Below, one piece after another: positions 43,911 to 53,176 of a DNA stretch of 64,000 nt. A program made the translations under genes and the position numbers. The notes beneath the pieces were generated by a model. It ran no database searches, had not been told where the DNA came from, and saw nothing but the letters and a program-made list of their open reading frames with translations. How positions within the stretch are numbered: the stretch's first letter is position 1; every line of letters starts with the position of its first letter. The DNA comes from Parasalinivibrio latis (lineage in GTDB: Bacteria > Pseudomonadota > Gammaproteobacteria > Enterobacterales > Vibrionaceae): contig NZ_CP098812.1 of NCBI RefSeq assembly GCF_036825535.1, positions 248,001 through 312,000 of the forward strand, written 5' to 3'.

Positions 43911-43986
43911 GCGACACTAGCTCAGTTGGTAGAGCGCAACCTTGCCAAGGTTGAGGTCACGAGTTCGAACCTCGTGTGTCGCTCCA
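43911..43986 (+). tRNA. tRNA-Gly(GCC), copy 1
   Basis: A 76-nt cloverleaf with acceptor GCGACAC/GTGTCGC, D-loop AGTTGGTAGA, anticodon loop TTGCCAA between CAACC and GGTTG (anticodon GCC), T-loop TTCGAAC, and an encoded CCA. Copies 1-5 are identical. Confidence 0.98.
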
Positions 43987-44020
43987 AACAATCCCGGCTT
44001 TCAAGACGTTAAGTCTGAAT

Positions 44021-44096
44021 GCGACACTAGCTCAGTTGGTAGAGCGCAACCTTGCCAAGGTTGAGGTCACGAGTTCGAACCTCGTGTGTCGCTCCA
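44021..44096 (+). tRNA. tRNA-Gly(GCC), copy 2
   Basis: Identical to copy 1. It starts 110 bp after copy 1. The downstream spacer contains a hairpin CTTCTCT/AGAGAAG. Confidence 0.98.
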
Positions 44097-44152
44097 CTTC
44101 TCTTGTAACAGAGAAGGTTAGCTTTCATCGAGCTTTATCGATGACATCCGGA

Positions 44153-44229
<77 letters not shown>

Positions 44230-44266
44230 CTTTTCTTCAATTAGCCTACAAGGCTGGTTGAATGAT

Positions 44267-44342
44267 GCGACACTAGCTCAGTTGGTAGAGCGCAACCTTG
44301 CCAAGGTTGAGGTCACGAGTTCGAACCTCGTGTGTCGCTCCA
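44267..44342 (+). tRNA. tRNA-Gly(GCC), copy 3
   Basis: Identical to copies 1 and 2; encoded CCA. It lies 37 bp after tRNA-fMet. Confidence 0.98.
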
Positions 44343-44375
44343 GATTTCTGGATTATCCGGAAAGTAGAAATTGAT

Positions 44376-44451
44376 GCGACACTAGCTCAGTTGGTAGAGC
44401 GCAACCTTGCCAAGGTTGAGGTCACGAGTTCGAACCTCGTGTGTCGCTCCA
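44376..44451 (+). tRNA. tRNA-Gly(GCC), copy 4
   Basis: Identical to copy 1; it starts 109 bp after copy 3. Confidence 0.98.
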
Positions 44452-44484
44452 AATTTCCCCGGATAACCCAATAGCAAAACAAAT

Positions 44485-44560
44485 GCGACACTAGCTCAGT
44501 TGGTAGAGCGCAACCTTGCCAAGGTTGAGGTCACGAGTTCGAACCTCGTGTGTCGCTCCA
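44485..44560 (+). tRNA. tRNA-Gly(GCC), copy 5
   Basis: Identical to copy 1; it starts 109 bp after copy 4. Confidence 0.98.
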
Positions 44561-44594
44561 AACAATTTGCATCTTCCAAGATGAAACCGGCATT

Positions 44595-44670
44595 GCGACA
44601 CTAGCTCAGTTGGTAGAGCGCAACCTTGCCAAGGTTGAGGTCACGGGTTCGAACCCCGTGTGTCGCTCCA
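44595..44670 (+). tRNA. tRNA-Gly(GCC), copy 6, with a compensated T stem
   Basis: It starts 110 bp after copy 5. It differs from the other five copies by two substitutions in the T stem, ACGAG to ACGGG and CTCGT to CCCGT. Together they turn one A-U pair into G-C and keep pairing. Confidence 0.98.
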
Positions 44671-44867
44671 AATTTTCATATGGAAGACCCGCTGGTTAAT
44701 CCCTGGCGAGACAGACAGGGACTCCTGAGAGCCTTGCGCTCAAATCTAATGCTGTGAAGCATCAAATCAAAAAGCGATTTCAGAAAATTCAGTGACTGGC
44801 TGACAGGTTTATTGCCTTCGGCTCGGCGCTCCCGTCAGCTCTCGGTTACAAGAGATATTGCACAGAC

Positions 44868-45154
44868 TTATCCACAGGTATGTCGTTGTGGGTAACTATG
44901 GTGATGAAAATTTATTACAGGTTGGCTGTGGTTAATCCTTAATTATTCAGTCATCAGTACAACGTGAATAAATCAAAAAGAAGATATATTTAAGTCATTG
45001 AGATAAAAAGAAAATAAATAAAGAAGTCTCAGCTTGTTCATAATTTATCCCCAGCTAATTCATCTCTTGTGACCTGACTCTGATCTTATTCACAGCATGT
45101 GTTTAACTGCGCCAATTTGCACGAATTTTTCGTGTGGCCTTATTTTTTTCCACA
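44868..45154. promoter_or_regulatory. DnaA-box cluster, candidate datA-like locus
   Basis: No gene lies between the last tRNA (44670) and queG (45204). Seven DnaA-box-like 9-mers occur here. Three fit TTWTNCACA exactly: TTATCCACA at 44868-44876, TTATTCACA at 45086-45094 and TTTTCCACA at 45146-45154. Four differ at one base: TTACCCACA (44887-44895, minus), TTAACCACA (44927-44935, minus), TTATTCACG (44963-44971, minus) and TTATCCCCA (45045-45053). An AT-rich block at about 44970-45020 lies among them. As I recall, E. coli datA lies in this place, beside the glyVXY tRNA genes and queG. A DnaA-binding role is inferred. The flank 44671-44867 shows no other recognisable element. Confidence 0.6.
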
Positions 45155-45203
45155 TTTTGGAAACTGTGCTACGCACATTGGAACGGCTCATGCTTTCCGA
45201 TGA

Positions 45204-46358
45204 TTAAGCGTCTCGTGGCAAGCCTTTTTCAACGATTCTTATCAGGCGCTTTGCAGAGGAAGACAATACTGATACAGCGTCGTTTTCTTTTTTCTCCAAC
45301 TGTTTTGCCAGTGCCCATTCAAGATGTTCATCCAGAACGGCAGAGAGCCCTTTACGGGATATAAGGAGATCGACAATCTCCGGTTGATAGGGGGCGTTTC
45401 CCATGGCGACAGCAATATTGCGCAGCCATTGAAGGTGTCCTATCCGGCGGATAGCAGAACCTTCAGTATTTTTAAGAAAAGTGTCCTCATCCCAGGCAAA
45501 AAGTGCGGTCAGCGGCTGCTGTTCCAGCGTGGACCTGGCATGAAAATCACTTTCACCGGTCAGCCCGGATTCCCGGTTGAAGGGGCAAACGAGCTGGCAA
45601 TCATCACAACCGTAAATACGGTTTCCGATAGCAGGGCGAAGATCTTCAGGGATCACGCCGTCAAATTCAATAGTTAAATATGAAATACAGCGCCTTGCAT
45701 CCACAGTGCCTTCAGCAACAATCGCCTTTGTCGGGCAACTGGTAATGCAAGCGACACATCGCCCACACTGGTTTTCAACTGGGGTGTCTATAGGAAGTGG
45801 AAGATCCACAAAAAGCTCACCCAGGAAGAACCAGGATCCTGCGCCTTCATTTAAGATCAAAGAGTGCTTGCCTGTCCATCCAATTCCTGCTTTTTCTGCC
45901 AAAGGTCGCTCTAAAACCGGAGCTGAGTCGACAAATGGACGGTACTGGAAAGATCCTACAGCCTCTTCGATCTTCTGCCCCAACCTTTTCAGCCGGTTAC
46001 GCATCAGCTTATGGTAATCCCGGCCGAGGGAATATCGGCTGATATAACCCAATTCAGGCTGTTTAAGTGTATGGGCAAAACCGGCTTTGGGCGGGAGGTA
46101 ATCAAGTCGTACACTGATCACCCTGGCAGTACCCGGTACCAGTTCATCGGGCCGTGCCCGCATCATGCCGTGGCGTGCCATCCATGCCATTTCACCGTGA
46201 TACCCGTTGTCCAACCAACGCTGAAACTGTGCCTCGTGGTTAGAAAGATCAATATCCGTGATCCCTACATGGCGGAAACCTAGCTCTTTGCCCCAGAGCT
46301 TGATATTTTCAGCTAGTATTTTCAGTGCGTTTTCGTCTGGAAGATCGGGTCTGGACAT
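45204..46358 (-). CDS. queG: Epoxyqueuosine reductase QueG
   Basis: A 384-residue cobalamin-dependent enzyme that reduces epoxyqueuosine to queuosine in tRNA anticodons. Two [4Fe-4S] cysteine sets are present (CGRCVACITSCPTKA and CDDCQLVCPFNRE), as are the early LGFRHVGITDIDLS and the RYSLGRDYHKLMRNRL cobalamin/substrate segment. It is divergent from nnr with only about 18 bp between starts, so the promoters must overlap coding sequence. The DnaA-box cluster lies behind its 3' end. Confidence 0.95.
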   Translation of the reverse strand: MSRPDLPDENALKILAENIKLWGKELGFRHVGITDIDLSNHEAQFQRWLDNGYHGEMAWMARHGMMRARPDELVPGTARVISVRLDYLPPKAGFAHTLKQPELGYISRYSLGRDYHKLMRNRLKRLGQKIEEAVGSFQYRPFVDSAPVLERPLAEKAGIGWTGKHSLILNEGAGSWFFLGELFVDLPLPIDTPVENQCGRCVACITSCPTKAIVAEGTVDARRCISYLTIEFDGVIPEDLRPAIGNRIYGCDDCQLVCPFNRESGLTGESDFHARSTLEQQPLTALFAWDEDTFLKNTEGSAIRRIGHLQWLRNIAVAMGNAPYQPEIVDLLISRKGLSAVLDEHLEWALAKQLEKKENDAVSVLSSSAKRLIRIVEKGLPRDA

Positions 46359-46376
46359 AGGAAAGATCAGGTGAAT

Positions 46377-47861
46377 ATGTTGGGTTCAAAACCGGTTTGC
46401 AGCAGTGTAACACAGGCTATCTATCTCGCAGAGCAAGTTCGTGCCGGAGAAAGGCAGGTTGCCGCGGATCTTGGGATCGAAATGTACACGCTGATGGAAA
46501 GTGCCGGCAGTGCCGTATTCCGCCAGTTGCAGCAATTCTGGCCGGAAGCAACAAGGATCCTTGTCTGTTGTGGCGGGGGAAACAATGGCGGTGACGGATA
46601 CATTGTGGCGACTCTGGCACACGAGGCCGGTATTGACGTGACTGTCTGGAGTACCTCTGATCCTGATCGGCTGAAAGGCGACGCAGAAAAGGCGTGCCGT
46701 CGGTGGCGGGACACCGGAGGAGAAATTGGTACGCCGCAACAGGTTCTGCCAGAGGTGGATCTTGTCGTCGATGCAATCTTTGGCATTGGATTGGATCGTC
46801 CGGTTGAGGGATTGATTCGGGATCTTATCTGTGCCATCAACGAATCCGGCAGCCCTGTGCTGGCCGTCGACCTGCCATCCGGCCTCCATGCTGATACGGG
46901 ATCGGTGTTGGGCGTGGCCGTAAAAGCCGCTGCTACCGTGTCATTCATCGCGTTGAAAGCGGGGTTGCTGACGGGGAAAGGCCGTGAGCACTGCGGTACA
47001 GTGATCTATGAAGATCTTGGCGTTGGTGACGCGTTTGAAGCTGCTTTCCCTCCGGACATGTTTGTCTTAACCGATTTCACGATGTCACCCCGGCACAGGG
47101 CCGCCCATAAAGGGGATTTTGGCAAGCTGCTCTGTATCGGCGGGAACAAGGGGATGATGGGCGCTATCATGCTGGCCAGTGACGCGGCAATTCGCTCCGG
47201 GGCTGGGCTGGTAGCAGCGGCAACCCGTAATGAAAACCGGCCCTACCTGACCCTTCACCGCCCGGAAGTGATGGCGCCGCTTTCCGAACACCTTGAAGCC
47301 GGGCTGCCTCCCTTAAACTGGGCTACATGCCTGGCCGTAGGCCCGGGCCTTGGGCAGGATGAATGGTCGGTGTCTGCATTGGATGCCGCATTGGAAAGCA
47401 AACTGCCTGTCGTGCTTGATGCGGACGCGTTGAACCTTCTTGCTGCTCAGCCTTCTAAAGTCACTCAGGCTGTGCTTACGCCGCACCCGGGAGAGGCGGC
47501 TCGCTTGCTTGGATGCAGCGTTTCAGAGATTGAAAGTGACCGTATTTCTGCGGCCAGATCCCTGTTTGACAAATTTGGTGCGGTGATTGTGTTAAAAGGG
47601 GCAGGCACCATTGTCTATGATGGTGATAAACTCAACATTATTTGCGCTGGAAACCCCGGCATGGCGAGTGCTGGCATGGGGGACGTACTCACAGGTATTA
47701 TTAGTGCTTTGTGGGCGCAAGGACTGTCAGGGGCTGATGCGGCGCTTTACGGCGCGATGGCGCATGCCAAAGCCGGAGACCTGGCAGCCCGGCAAGGTGA
47801 GCGGGGCTTGCTTGCCAGCGATGTAATTCAGCAATTGCGTAACGTGCTAAATCAGATTTAA
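46377..47861 (+). CDS. nnr: Bifunctional NAD(P)HX epimerase / ADP-dependent dehydratase
   Basis: A 494-residue repair enzyme for hydrated NADH and NADPH. The N-terminal YjeF_N epimerase domain (about 15-220) has LMESAGSAVF, CCGGGNNGGDGY and VDAIFGIGLDRPVEG. The C-terminal YjeF_C dehydratase domain (about 235-490) has CIGGNKGMMGAIMLAS, LTPHPGEAARLLG and GNPGMASAGMGDVLTGI. ATG 46377 follows AGG with 5-bp spacing; GTG 46371 is an alternative. It is the E. coli yjeF position, upstream of tsaE. Confidence 0.93.
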   Translation: MLGSKPVCSSVTQAIYLAEQVRAGERQVAADLGIEMYTLMESAGSAVFRQLQQFWPEATRILVCCGGGNNGGDGYIVATLAHEAGIDVTVWSTSDPDRLKGDAEKACRRWRDTGGEIGTPQQVLPEVDLVVDAIFGIGLDRPVEGLIRDLICAINESGSPVLAVDLPSGLHADTGSVLGVAVKAAATVSFIALKAGLLTGKGREHCGTVIYEDLGVGDAFEAAFPPDMFVLTDFTMSPRHRAAHKGDFGKLLCIGGNKGMMGAIMLASDAAIRSGAGLVAAATRNENRPYLTLHRPEVMAPLSEHLEAGLPPLNWATCLAVGPGLGQDEWSVSALDAALESKLPVVLDADALNLLAAQPSKVTQAVLTPHPGEAARLLGCSVSEIESDRISAARSLFDKFGAVIVLKGAGTIVYDGDKLNIICAGNPGMASAGMGDVLTGIISALWAQGLSGADAALYGAMAHAKAGDLAARQGERGLLASDVIQQLRNVLNQI

Positions 47862-47872
47862 AGACGGTATCA

Positions 47873-48340
47873 ATGACAAAGACGTTTTCTTCATTGCTCA
47901 ACGACGAACAGGCGACAGTAGATTTTGGTCAGGCCGTTGCCAAGGCATGTCAGAACCAAACAACCTTTTACCTTAACGGCGACCTTGGTGCCGGAAAAAC
48001 CACGTTCAGCCGGGGATTTATTACCGCATTTGGCCACACCGGAAAGGTGAAAAGCCCGACCTATACCCTGGTTGAACCCTATGAAGTCGAAGGCTGGCAC
48101 GTATACCACTTTGACCTCTACCGCTTAGCTGACCCGGAAGAACTCGAATATATGGGTATCCGTGACTATTTTTCCCCAGATGCGCTTTGCCTGGTGGAAT
48201 GGCCGGAGAAGGGTGAAGGTTTGCTGCCACAAGCCGACATAGATATTGATCTGCGTTATGAGCAGGAAGGACGCTCCGTGACCCTGCGTGCCAATACCGC
48301 AGAAGGAGAGGCGTTAATCGAACGACTGCAGTGGAGTTAA
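47873..48340 (+). CDS. tsaE: tRNA threonylcarbamoyladenosine ATPase TsaE
   Basis: A 155-residue P-loop ATPase needed with TsaB and TsaD for t6A37 in tRNA. The Walker A motif is GDLGAGKTTFSRGF, followed by KSPTYTLVEPYEVEGWHVYHFDLYRL and LVEWPEKGE. It lies 11 bp after nnr. Its end overlaps a possible GTG start of amiB. Confidence 0.95.
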   Translation: MTKTFSSLLNDEQATVDFGQAVAKACQNQTTFYLNGDLGAGKTTFSRGFITAFGHTGKVKSPTYTLVEPYEVEGWHVYHFDLYRLADPEELEYMGIRDYFSPDALCLVEWPEKGEGLLPQADIDIDLRYEQEGRSVTLRANTAEGEALIERLQWS

Positions 48341-48345
48341 AAGGG

Positions 48346-50088
48346 ATGGCTGCCTGGTTGCGCATTCTTGTATTGGGTCTTTTGTTGCTGGTCAGTGCCC
48401 CCATGGCGCTGGCTAACTCGCTGACCAACCTGAGAGCCTGGCCTGCACCGGATGAAACCCGGGTGGTGGCTGATCTGTCCGGCAAGGCAGAGTTTTCCTA
48501 TTTTACCCTGACCAAGCCAGACCGGCTGGTTATCGACCTCAAAGACACCAAGGCAACAATGCCGCTGCCCTTTAAGGTGGAAAAAAGCGATATCGTCAGC
48601 CGGGTACGTAAAAGCTCACCACCGGCCAAAGGTACCTATCGCCTGGTTTTTGAGCTCAAGGGCCCGACGAAACCCAATATTTTTGCCCTGGCTCCTATGG
48701 GGGAATTTGGCAACCGTCTGGTTATTGACCTTCCGCACCCACAGAAAAAAGCCAGTGCAAACCCACCGGCTTCCATCGCACGCAAACCCGATCCTGCTGC
48801 TTCTGAAGACAGCGTTGTGATGCCGTTTGGAACCAGTGACATCATTGTAGCCATTGATGCCGGCCACGGTGGGTCTGATCCTGGGGCGATCGGCCCGAGC
48901 CGCAAGTACGAAAAGTACGTTACCCTGGCAATTGCCAAGAAGGTGGCTGCGGACATTAACGCCAAACCGGGGATGAAGGCGGTGCTTACCCGCGGTGGTG
49001 ACTACTTTATCGACCTGAACAAACGCTCCCAGATTGCCCGTCGCCACAAGGCGCACCTGTTGGTCTCTATCCATGCTGACGGCTTTACCCAGCCCCAGCC
49101 ACGTGGTGCGTCGGTGTGGGTACTGTCACGCCGCCGGGCGAACAGTGAAATCGGTCGCTGGATTGAGAAACACGAAGAACAGTCCAACCTTCTTGGCGGT
49201 GGGTCAGTACTCGCTAACAATGAAGAGGACGAGAACCTGAGCCGCACGGTACTGGATCTCCAGTTCCTCAACTCCCAGCGTGAGGGCTATGAGGTTGCTG
49301 TGAGGGTGCTGAAAGAGCTGGGCAAAGTCACCCGCCTTCACAAATCAAAACCGGAGCATGCCAGCCTTGCCGTGCTGAAATCGCCGGACATCCCGTCGCT
49401 GCTGGTGGAAACCGGGTTTATTTCCAACCCAGGTGAAGAGCGGCTGCTGTTTAACCGTAATCACCAGCGTAAGCTGGCAGATGCTATCGTTAAGGGTATT
49501 TACGGATACTTTAGCCTTTACCCGCCGGATGGCACCCTGATGGCGGCGCGTAAAAACGGAATCAAGCACAAGGTGACATCTGGGCAATCCCTTTCTGTGA
49601 TCGCCAAGAAATACGGCAGCAGCATCGCAGCCATCAAGAAAGCCAACGGGCTGAAGTCCAATAGCCTCAGGATCGGCCAGGTTCTGACAATTCCTAATGT
49701 CAGCACCAAGGCGCTTGAAACCGTGGCATCTTCTTCGTCTTCCAAGCCTTCGTCCAAGGCGGGCTCGTCGCCATCCGGTTCGACAGCCATGGTGACCCAT
49801 GTAGTCAAAAAGGGAGAGTTCCTTGGCAAGATAGCAGACAAGTACAAGGTGTCTGTCGCCTCTATTCGCAGTGCCAACGCACTGAAGCGTGACACCCTTT
49901 GGGTCGGGCAGAAGCTGAAGATCGTCGGGGCAAGGGTACCGGAGCGGAAACACAAGGTTTCCCGAGGTGAGTTCCTTGGCAAAATCGCCCAGAACTATGG
50001 GGTGACTGTTACCTCAATACGAAATGCCAACAACCTGCGCAGCGATACACTACGCGTCGGGCAGGTGCTGATTATCCCGGGAAGTTAA
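48346..50088 (+). CDS. amiB: N-acetylmuramoyl-L-alanine amidase AmiB
   Basis: A 580-residue periplasmic enzyme that splits septal peptidoglycan during cell division. A signal peptide ends near ALA at residue 24. An AMIN targeting domain covers about 25-125. The catalytic Amidase_3 domain covers about 165-385, with zinc ligands in AIDAGHGGSDPGA and SIHADGF and the Glu in VETGFISNPGEE. Three C-terminal LysM repeats follow, one more than many AmiB proteins. ATG 48346 was chosen because GGAG lies 9 bp upstream; GTG 48331 is possible. Confidence 0.94.
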   Translation: MAAWLRILVLGLLLLVSAPMALANSLTNLRAWPAPDETRVVADLSGKAEFSYFTLTKPDRLVIDLKDTKATMPLPFKVEKSDIVSRVRKSSPPAKGTYRLVFELKGPTKPNIFALAPMGEFGNRLVIDLPHPQKKASANPPASIARKPDPAASEDSVVMPFGTSDIIVAIDAGHGGSDPGAIGPSRKYEKYVTLAIAKKVAADINAKPGMKAVLTRGGDYFIDLNKRSQIARRHKAHLLVSIHADGFTQPQPRGASVWVLSRRRANSEIGRWIEKHEEQSNLLGGGSVLANNEEDENLSRTVLDLQFLNSQREGYEVAVRVLKELGKVTRLHKSKPEHASLAVLKSPDIPSLLVETGFISNPGEERLLFNRNHQRKLADAIVKGIYGYFSLYPPDGTLMAARKNGIKHKVTSGQSLSVIAKKYGSSIAAIKKANGLKSNSLRIGQVLTIPNVSTKALETVASSSSSKPSSKAGSSPSGSTAMVTHVVKKGEFLGKIADKYKVSVASIRSANALKRDTLWVGQKLKIVGARVPERKHKVSRGEFLGKIAQNYGVTVTSIRNANNLRSDTLRVGQVLIIPGS

Positions 50089-50097
50089 ACGAACGCC

Positions 50098-52143
50098 ATG
50101 CCTATTCAAATTCTGCCAGCCAGACTGGCCAACCAGATAGCAGCCGGTGAAGTGGTCGAAAGACCGGCTTCCGTGGTCAAGGAACTGGTGGAAAACAGTA
50201 TCGATGCCGGGGCTACCCGGATTGAGATTGATATTGATAAGGGCGGAAGCAAGCGTATCCGCATCCGTGACAACGGGTGCGGTATTCCCAAAGATGAGCT
50301 GGAATTGGCGCTGAGCCGGCATGCTACATCCAAAATCTCAACGCTGGATGACCTTGAAGCTATTGCAAGCCTTGGTTTCCGGGGGGAGGCGCTGGCAAGT
50401 ATCAGTTCTGTCTCCCGCCTGACACTGACCTCCCGGCCAGAAGGGCAGGATGAAGCCTGGTCGGCGTATGCGGAAGGGCGGGAAATGGCAGTGACGGTGA
50501 AACCTGCCGCCCACCCGGTAGGTACCACTATCGAAGTGCTCGACCTCTTTTTCAATACCCCGGCACGGCGCAAGTTCTTGCGGACTGACAAAACCGAATT
50601 CACCCATATTGATGAATTACTGAAGCGTATAGCCCTCAGCCGCTTTGATGTTGCCATTACGCTTCGCCACAATGGGGCTGTGGTACGCCAGTATCGTCCG
50701 GCATCCACGCAGGTGCAGAAGGAACGCAGGCTGGCGGCGGTGTGTGGTTCGGCTTTCGTCAACCATGCGGTGGAAGTGAGCCTGGAGCACGGTGACCTGA
50801 AACTGTCCGGCTGGATAACGACACCGGAAGGTGCACGGGCGCAGAATGATATCCAGCACTGCTTTGTCAACGGACGGATGATGAAGGACAAACTCATCAA
50901 CCACGCCATCCGGCAGGCGTATGAAAATGCGCTGCGGGCAGACCAGTTTGCCGCCTATGTGCTTTACATCGAAGTGAACCCGCATGAGGTGGATGTGAAT
51001 GTCCACCCGGCCAAACATGAAGTACGTTTCCATCAAGCCCGGCTGGTGCATGACTTTATCAGCCAGGCCATTACGGATGCCCTGAGCCAAGTGCAGTACA
51101 GCCTCCCACAGGAGCCTGTTAACACGGAGATTGCTGAACCGGATGCCGTACAGGGCAGCACTCCGAATTATCCCGGGCAGGCTGAACACCTGTGGCGGGC
51201 AAGTGCTTTTGCCTCTGAGCCTGAAAGGTTCGGGGCGCCGGCACGGGAGTCAGCTGAGCGTGAGACATCCCGCAGCTACTCTGGAGGGACGGGGTATTCT
51301 GAAAGCGCCGGTTCGCAGGGCCGAAACAGCGCCAGCTACGGTTCTTCTGGCTCGGGCTATTCCGGCAGTGGTTCACGAAGCAGCAGTTATCCTTCAAACC
51401 GGCAGGCAGATTTCAAACCGGCAGCGAACCCGGGCAAAACAGAACGTGCGCTCTACGAAGCCCTGCTAACGCCGGGTGAACCGGCAGAGCTGCAAGAGAT
51501 GGAACCCGAAATCCAGGTTACCCAGGCTGACAGCCAGCCGGCAACCCGGCTGGAAAGCCGCGGCGGTGCAGGGCGTTTGCTGTCAGTGGTTCAGCAACGG
51601 TATTTGCTGGTGGAGCGAGGCGGTACGATTGCGCTCGGCAGCTTGGATGCACTTAATCGGCTGGCAGCGGCTTCCCGTCTTCAAAGCGTGAAATCTGAGG
51701 GGCTGAAAGCGCAGCCCTTGCTGATCCCACAATCCCTGCCTGCAAGCAGGGAAGAGATAGCGCTTGCGGGAAAACGGGAAGATCTGTTGATTCGCTTTGG
51801 TTTGCACCTGAAAGCCAAAGGGCAGGGCCACTTGATGGTGATGGCTGTTTGCCAGCCCCTTCGCCAGAGTAACCTTCAACAGTTTGTACCAGAATTGATG
51901 CAGTTTCTCTCAAGTCATGACGGCCATACTGATGAGCAACTTATGGATAGCATGATTGACTGGCTTGCGGGAATCTTATGCCAGGAAGGGACAGGCTATA
52001 CCCTCTCCCAGGCAATTCAGTTGGTTGCAGAGCTGGAACAGGTATACGGCGAAAAAGCCGATGGGGTAATATCTCCCCTTTTCGTGCCGGTGGACATGAG
52101 CCCGGCAATGATTGCGATTGAAGCTAAACAGGAAACACTTTGA
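50098..52143 (+). CDS. mutL: DNA mismatch repair protein MutL
   Basis: A 681-residue matchmaker ATPase linking MutS to MutH and UvrD. The N-terminal GHKL ATPase domain has AAGEVVERPASVVKELVENS, DNGCGI and GFRGEALASISSV, followed by the NVHPAKHEVRF segment. A low-complexity linker rich in Ser, Gly and Tyr spans roughly residues 385-450. The C-terminal dimerisation domain includes a QPLLIPQSL segment and lacks the metal-binding endonuclease motif, as expected for a MutH-type organism. It lies 9 bp after amiB. Confidence 0.96.
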   Translation: MPIQILPARLANQIAAGEVVERPASVVKELVENSIDAGATRIEIDIDKGGSKRIRIRDNGCGIPKDELELALSRHATSKISTLDDLEAIASLGFRGEALASISSVSRLTLTSRPEGQDEAWSAYAEGREMAVTVKPAAHPVGTTIEVLDLFFNTPARRKFLRTDKTEFTHIDELLKRIALSRFDVAITLRHNGAVVRQYRPASTQVQKERRLAAVCGSAFVNHAVEVSLEHGDLKLSGWITTPEGARAQNDIQHCFVNGRMMKDKLINHAIRQAYENALRADQFAAYVLYIEVNPHEVDVNVHPAKHEVRFHQARLVHDFISQAITDALSQVQYSLPQEPVNTEIAEPDAVQGSTPNYPGQAEHLWRASAFASEPERFGAPARESAERETSRSYSGGTGYSESAGSQGRNSASYGSSGSGYSGSGSRSSSYPSNRQADFKPAANPGKTERALYEALLTPGEPAELQEMEPEIQVTQADSQPATRLESRGGAGRLLSVVQQRYLLVERGGTIALGSLDALNRLAAASRLQSVKSEGLKAQPLLIPQSLPASREEIALAGKREDLLIRFGLHLKAKGQGHLMVMAVCQPLRQSNLQQFVPELMQFLSSHDGHTDEQLMDSMIDWLAGILCQEGTGYTLSQAIQLVAELEQVYGEKADGVISPLFVPVDMSPAMIAIEAKQETL

Positions 52144-53087
52144 CTTTGAACCCATCCGCGCTTCCCACTGCCATTTTCCTGATGGGGCCGACCGCGTCAG
52201 GAAAAACAGAATTGGCTATCCGTCTTCGTGAAAAATTTCCGGTAGAGATCATCAGCGTAGATTCCGCCCTGATCTACCGGGGGATGGATATTGGTACGGC
52301 CAAACCGGATGCCCGGGAACTTGCACTGGCACCGCACCGTCTAATTGATATAAAGGATCCGTCAGAGGCCTATTCCGCCGCAGATTTTCGCGAGGATGCT
52401 TTGCGGGAAATGGCTGAAATTACAGCAGAAGGAAAGATCCCCCTGTTGGTCGGCGGCACGATGCTTTATTACAAAGCACTGCTTGAGGGACTGTCTCCAT
52501 TACCGGCAGCCGACCCTTTAATTCGGGCTGGCATTGAGGAAGAAGCCCAGACCCATGGCTGGACATACTTGCATAACCAGCTAAGTGAGATTGATCCGGT
52601 TTCTGCTGAACGTATCCACCCTAATGATCCCCAACGACTGTCGCGGGCATTGGAAGTTTATCGTATTTCAGGTAAAACTCTTACTGAGCTGACGAAAACA
52701 AAAGGTGAGGCGTTGCCTTACCATGTTCATCAGTTTGCAATAATGCCCAAGGAGAGGGCAGAGCTGCATCGCCGTATTGCCCTGCGCTTCGACAAAATGA
52801 TCGAGGCCGGGTTTGAAGATGAAGTGCGCGCGCTTTATCAACGCGGTGATCTGCACCCGGATCTGCCGTCGATCCGCTGCGTCGGATATCGTCAGATGTG
52901 GGATTACTTGGCAGGGAATGACACATTGGATGATGCCGTTTATAAAGGCATCTGTGCCACCCGCCAGTTAGCGAAGCGCCAGATTACCTGGCTACGGGGC
53001 TGGGATAACCTGACCTGGCTCGACAGTGAAAATTTGACCTATGCGTTACAAACCGTGACAAACACCGTTAGCGGTCTGTCTGCTTAA
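52140..53087 (+). CDS. miaA: tRNA dimethylallyltransferase MiaA
   Basis: A 315-residue enzyme that adds the isopentenyl group to A37 of tRNAs reading UNN codons. The P-loop GPTASGKTELAI, SVDSALIYRGMDIGTAKP, LVGGTMLYYKALLEG and the tRNA-binding SIRCVGYRQMWDYL segment are intact. It starts with the rare codon TTG at 52140, overlapping the mutL stop, because the sequence before the first ATG matches the family N-terminus and AGGA lies upstream. Confidence 0.95.
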   Translation: MTLNPSALPTAIFLMGPTASGKTELAIRLREKFPVEIISVDSALIYRGMDIGTAKPDARELALAPHRLIDIKDPSEAYSAADFREDALREMAEITAEGKIPLLVGGTMLYYKALLEGLSPLPAADPLIRAGIEEEAQTHGWTYLHNQLSEIDPVSAERIHPNDPQRLSRALEVYRISGKTLTELTKTKGEALPYHVHQFAIMPKERAELHRRIALRFDKMIEAGFEDEVRALYQRGDLHPDLPSIRCVGYRQMWDYLAGNDTLDDAVYKGICATRQLAKRQITWLRGWDNLTWLDSENLTYALQTVTNTVSGLSA

Positions 53088-53092
53088 CTGTG

Positions 53093-53098
53093 TATAAT
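53093..53098 (+). promoter_or_regulatory. Possible hfq promoter (-10 TATAAT)
   Basis: A consensus TATAAT lies in the 89-bp miaA-hfq gap, 78 bp before hfq. No clear -35 hexamer was found at the right distance. Confidence 0.4.
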
Positions 53099-53176
53099 GT
53101 CGCCTGTTTTGTCGTATGCGTTGATTATTTCGTACGATTATTTACTAAAACAACATACCAATAAGGAAAAGAAATA

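Noticed and set aside
44671..45203. Chromosome origin (oriC)
   Set aside because: DnaA boxes are present, but the mnmG/mioC/rnpA-dnaA neighbourhood is absent and no array of 13-mer unwinding repeats was seen. A datA-like role fits the position better.
45134..45364. A 76-codon frame overlapping the queG 3' end
   Set aside because: It overlaps queG in antisense, contains a DnaA box, and has no family match.
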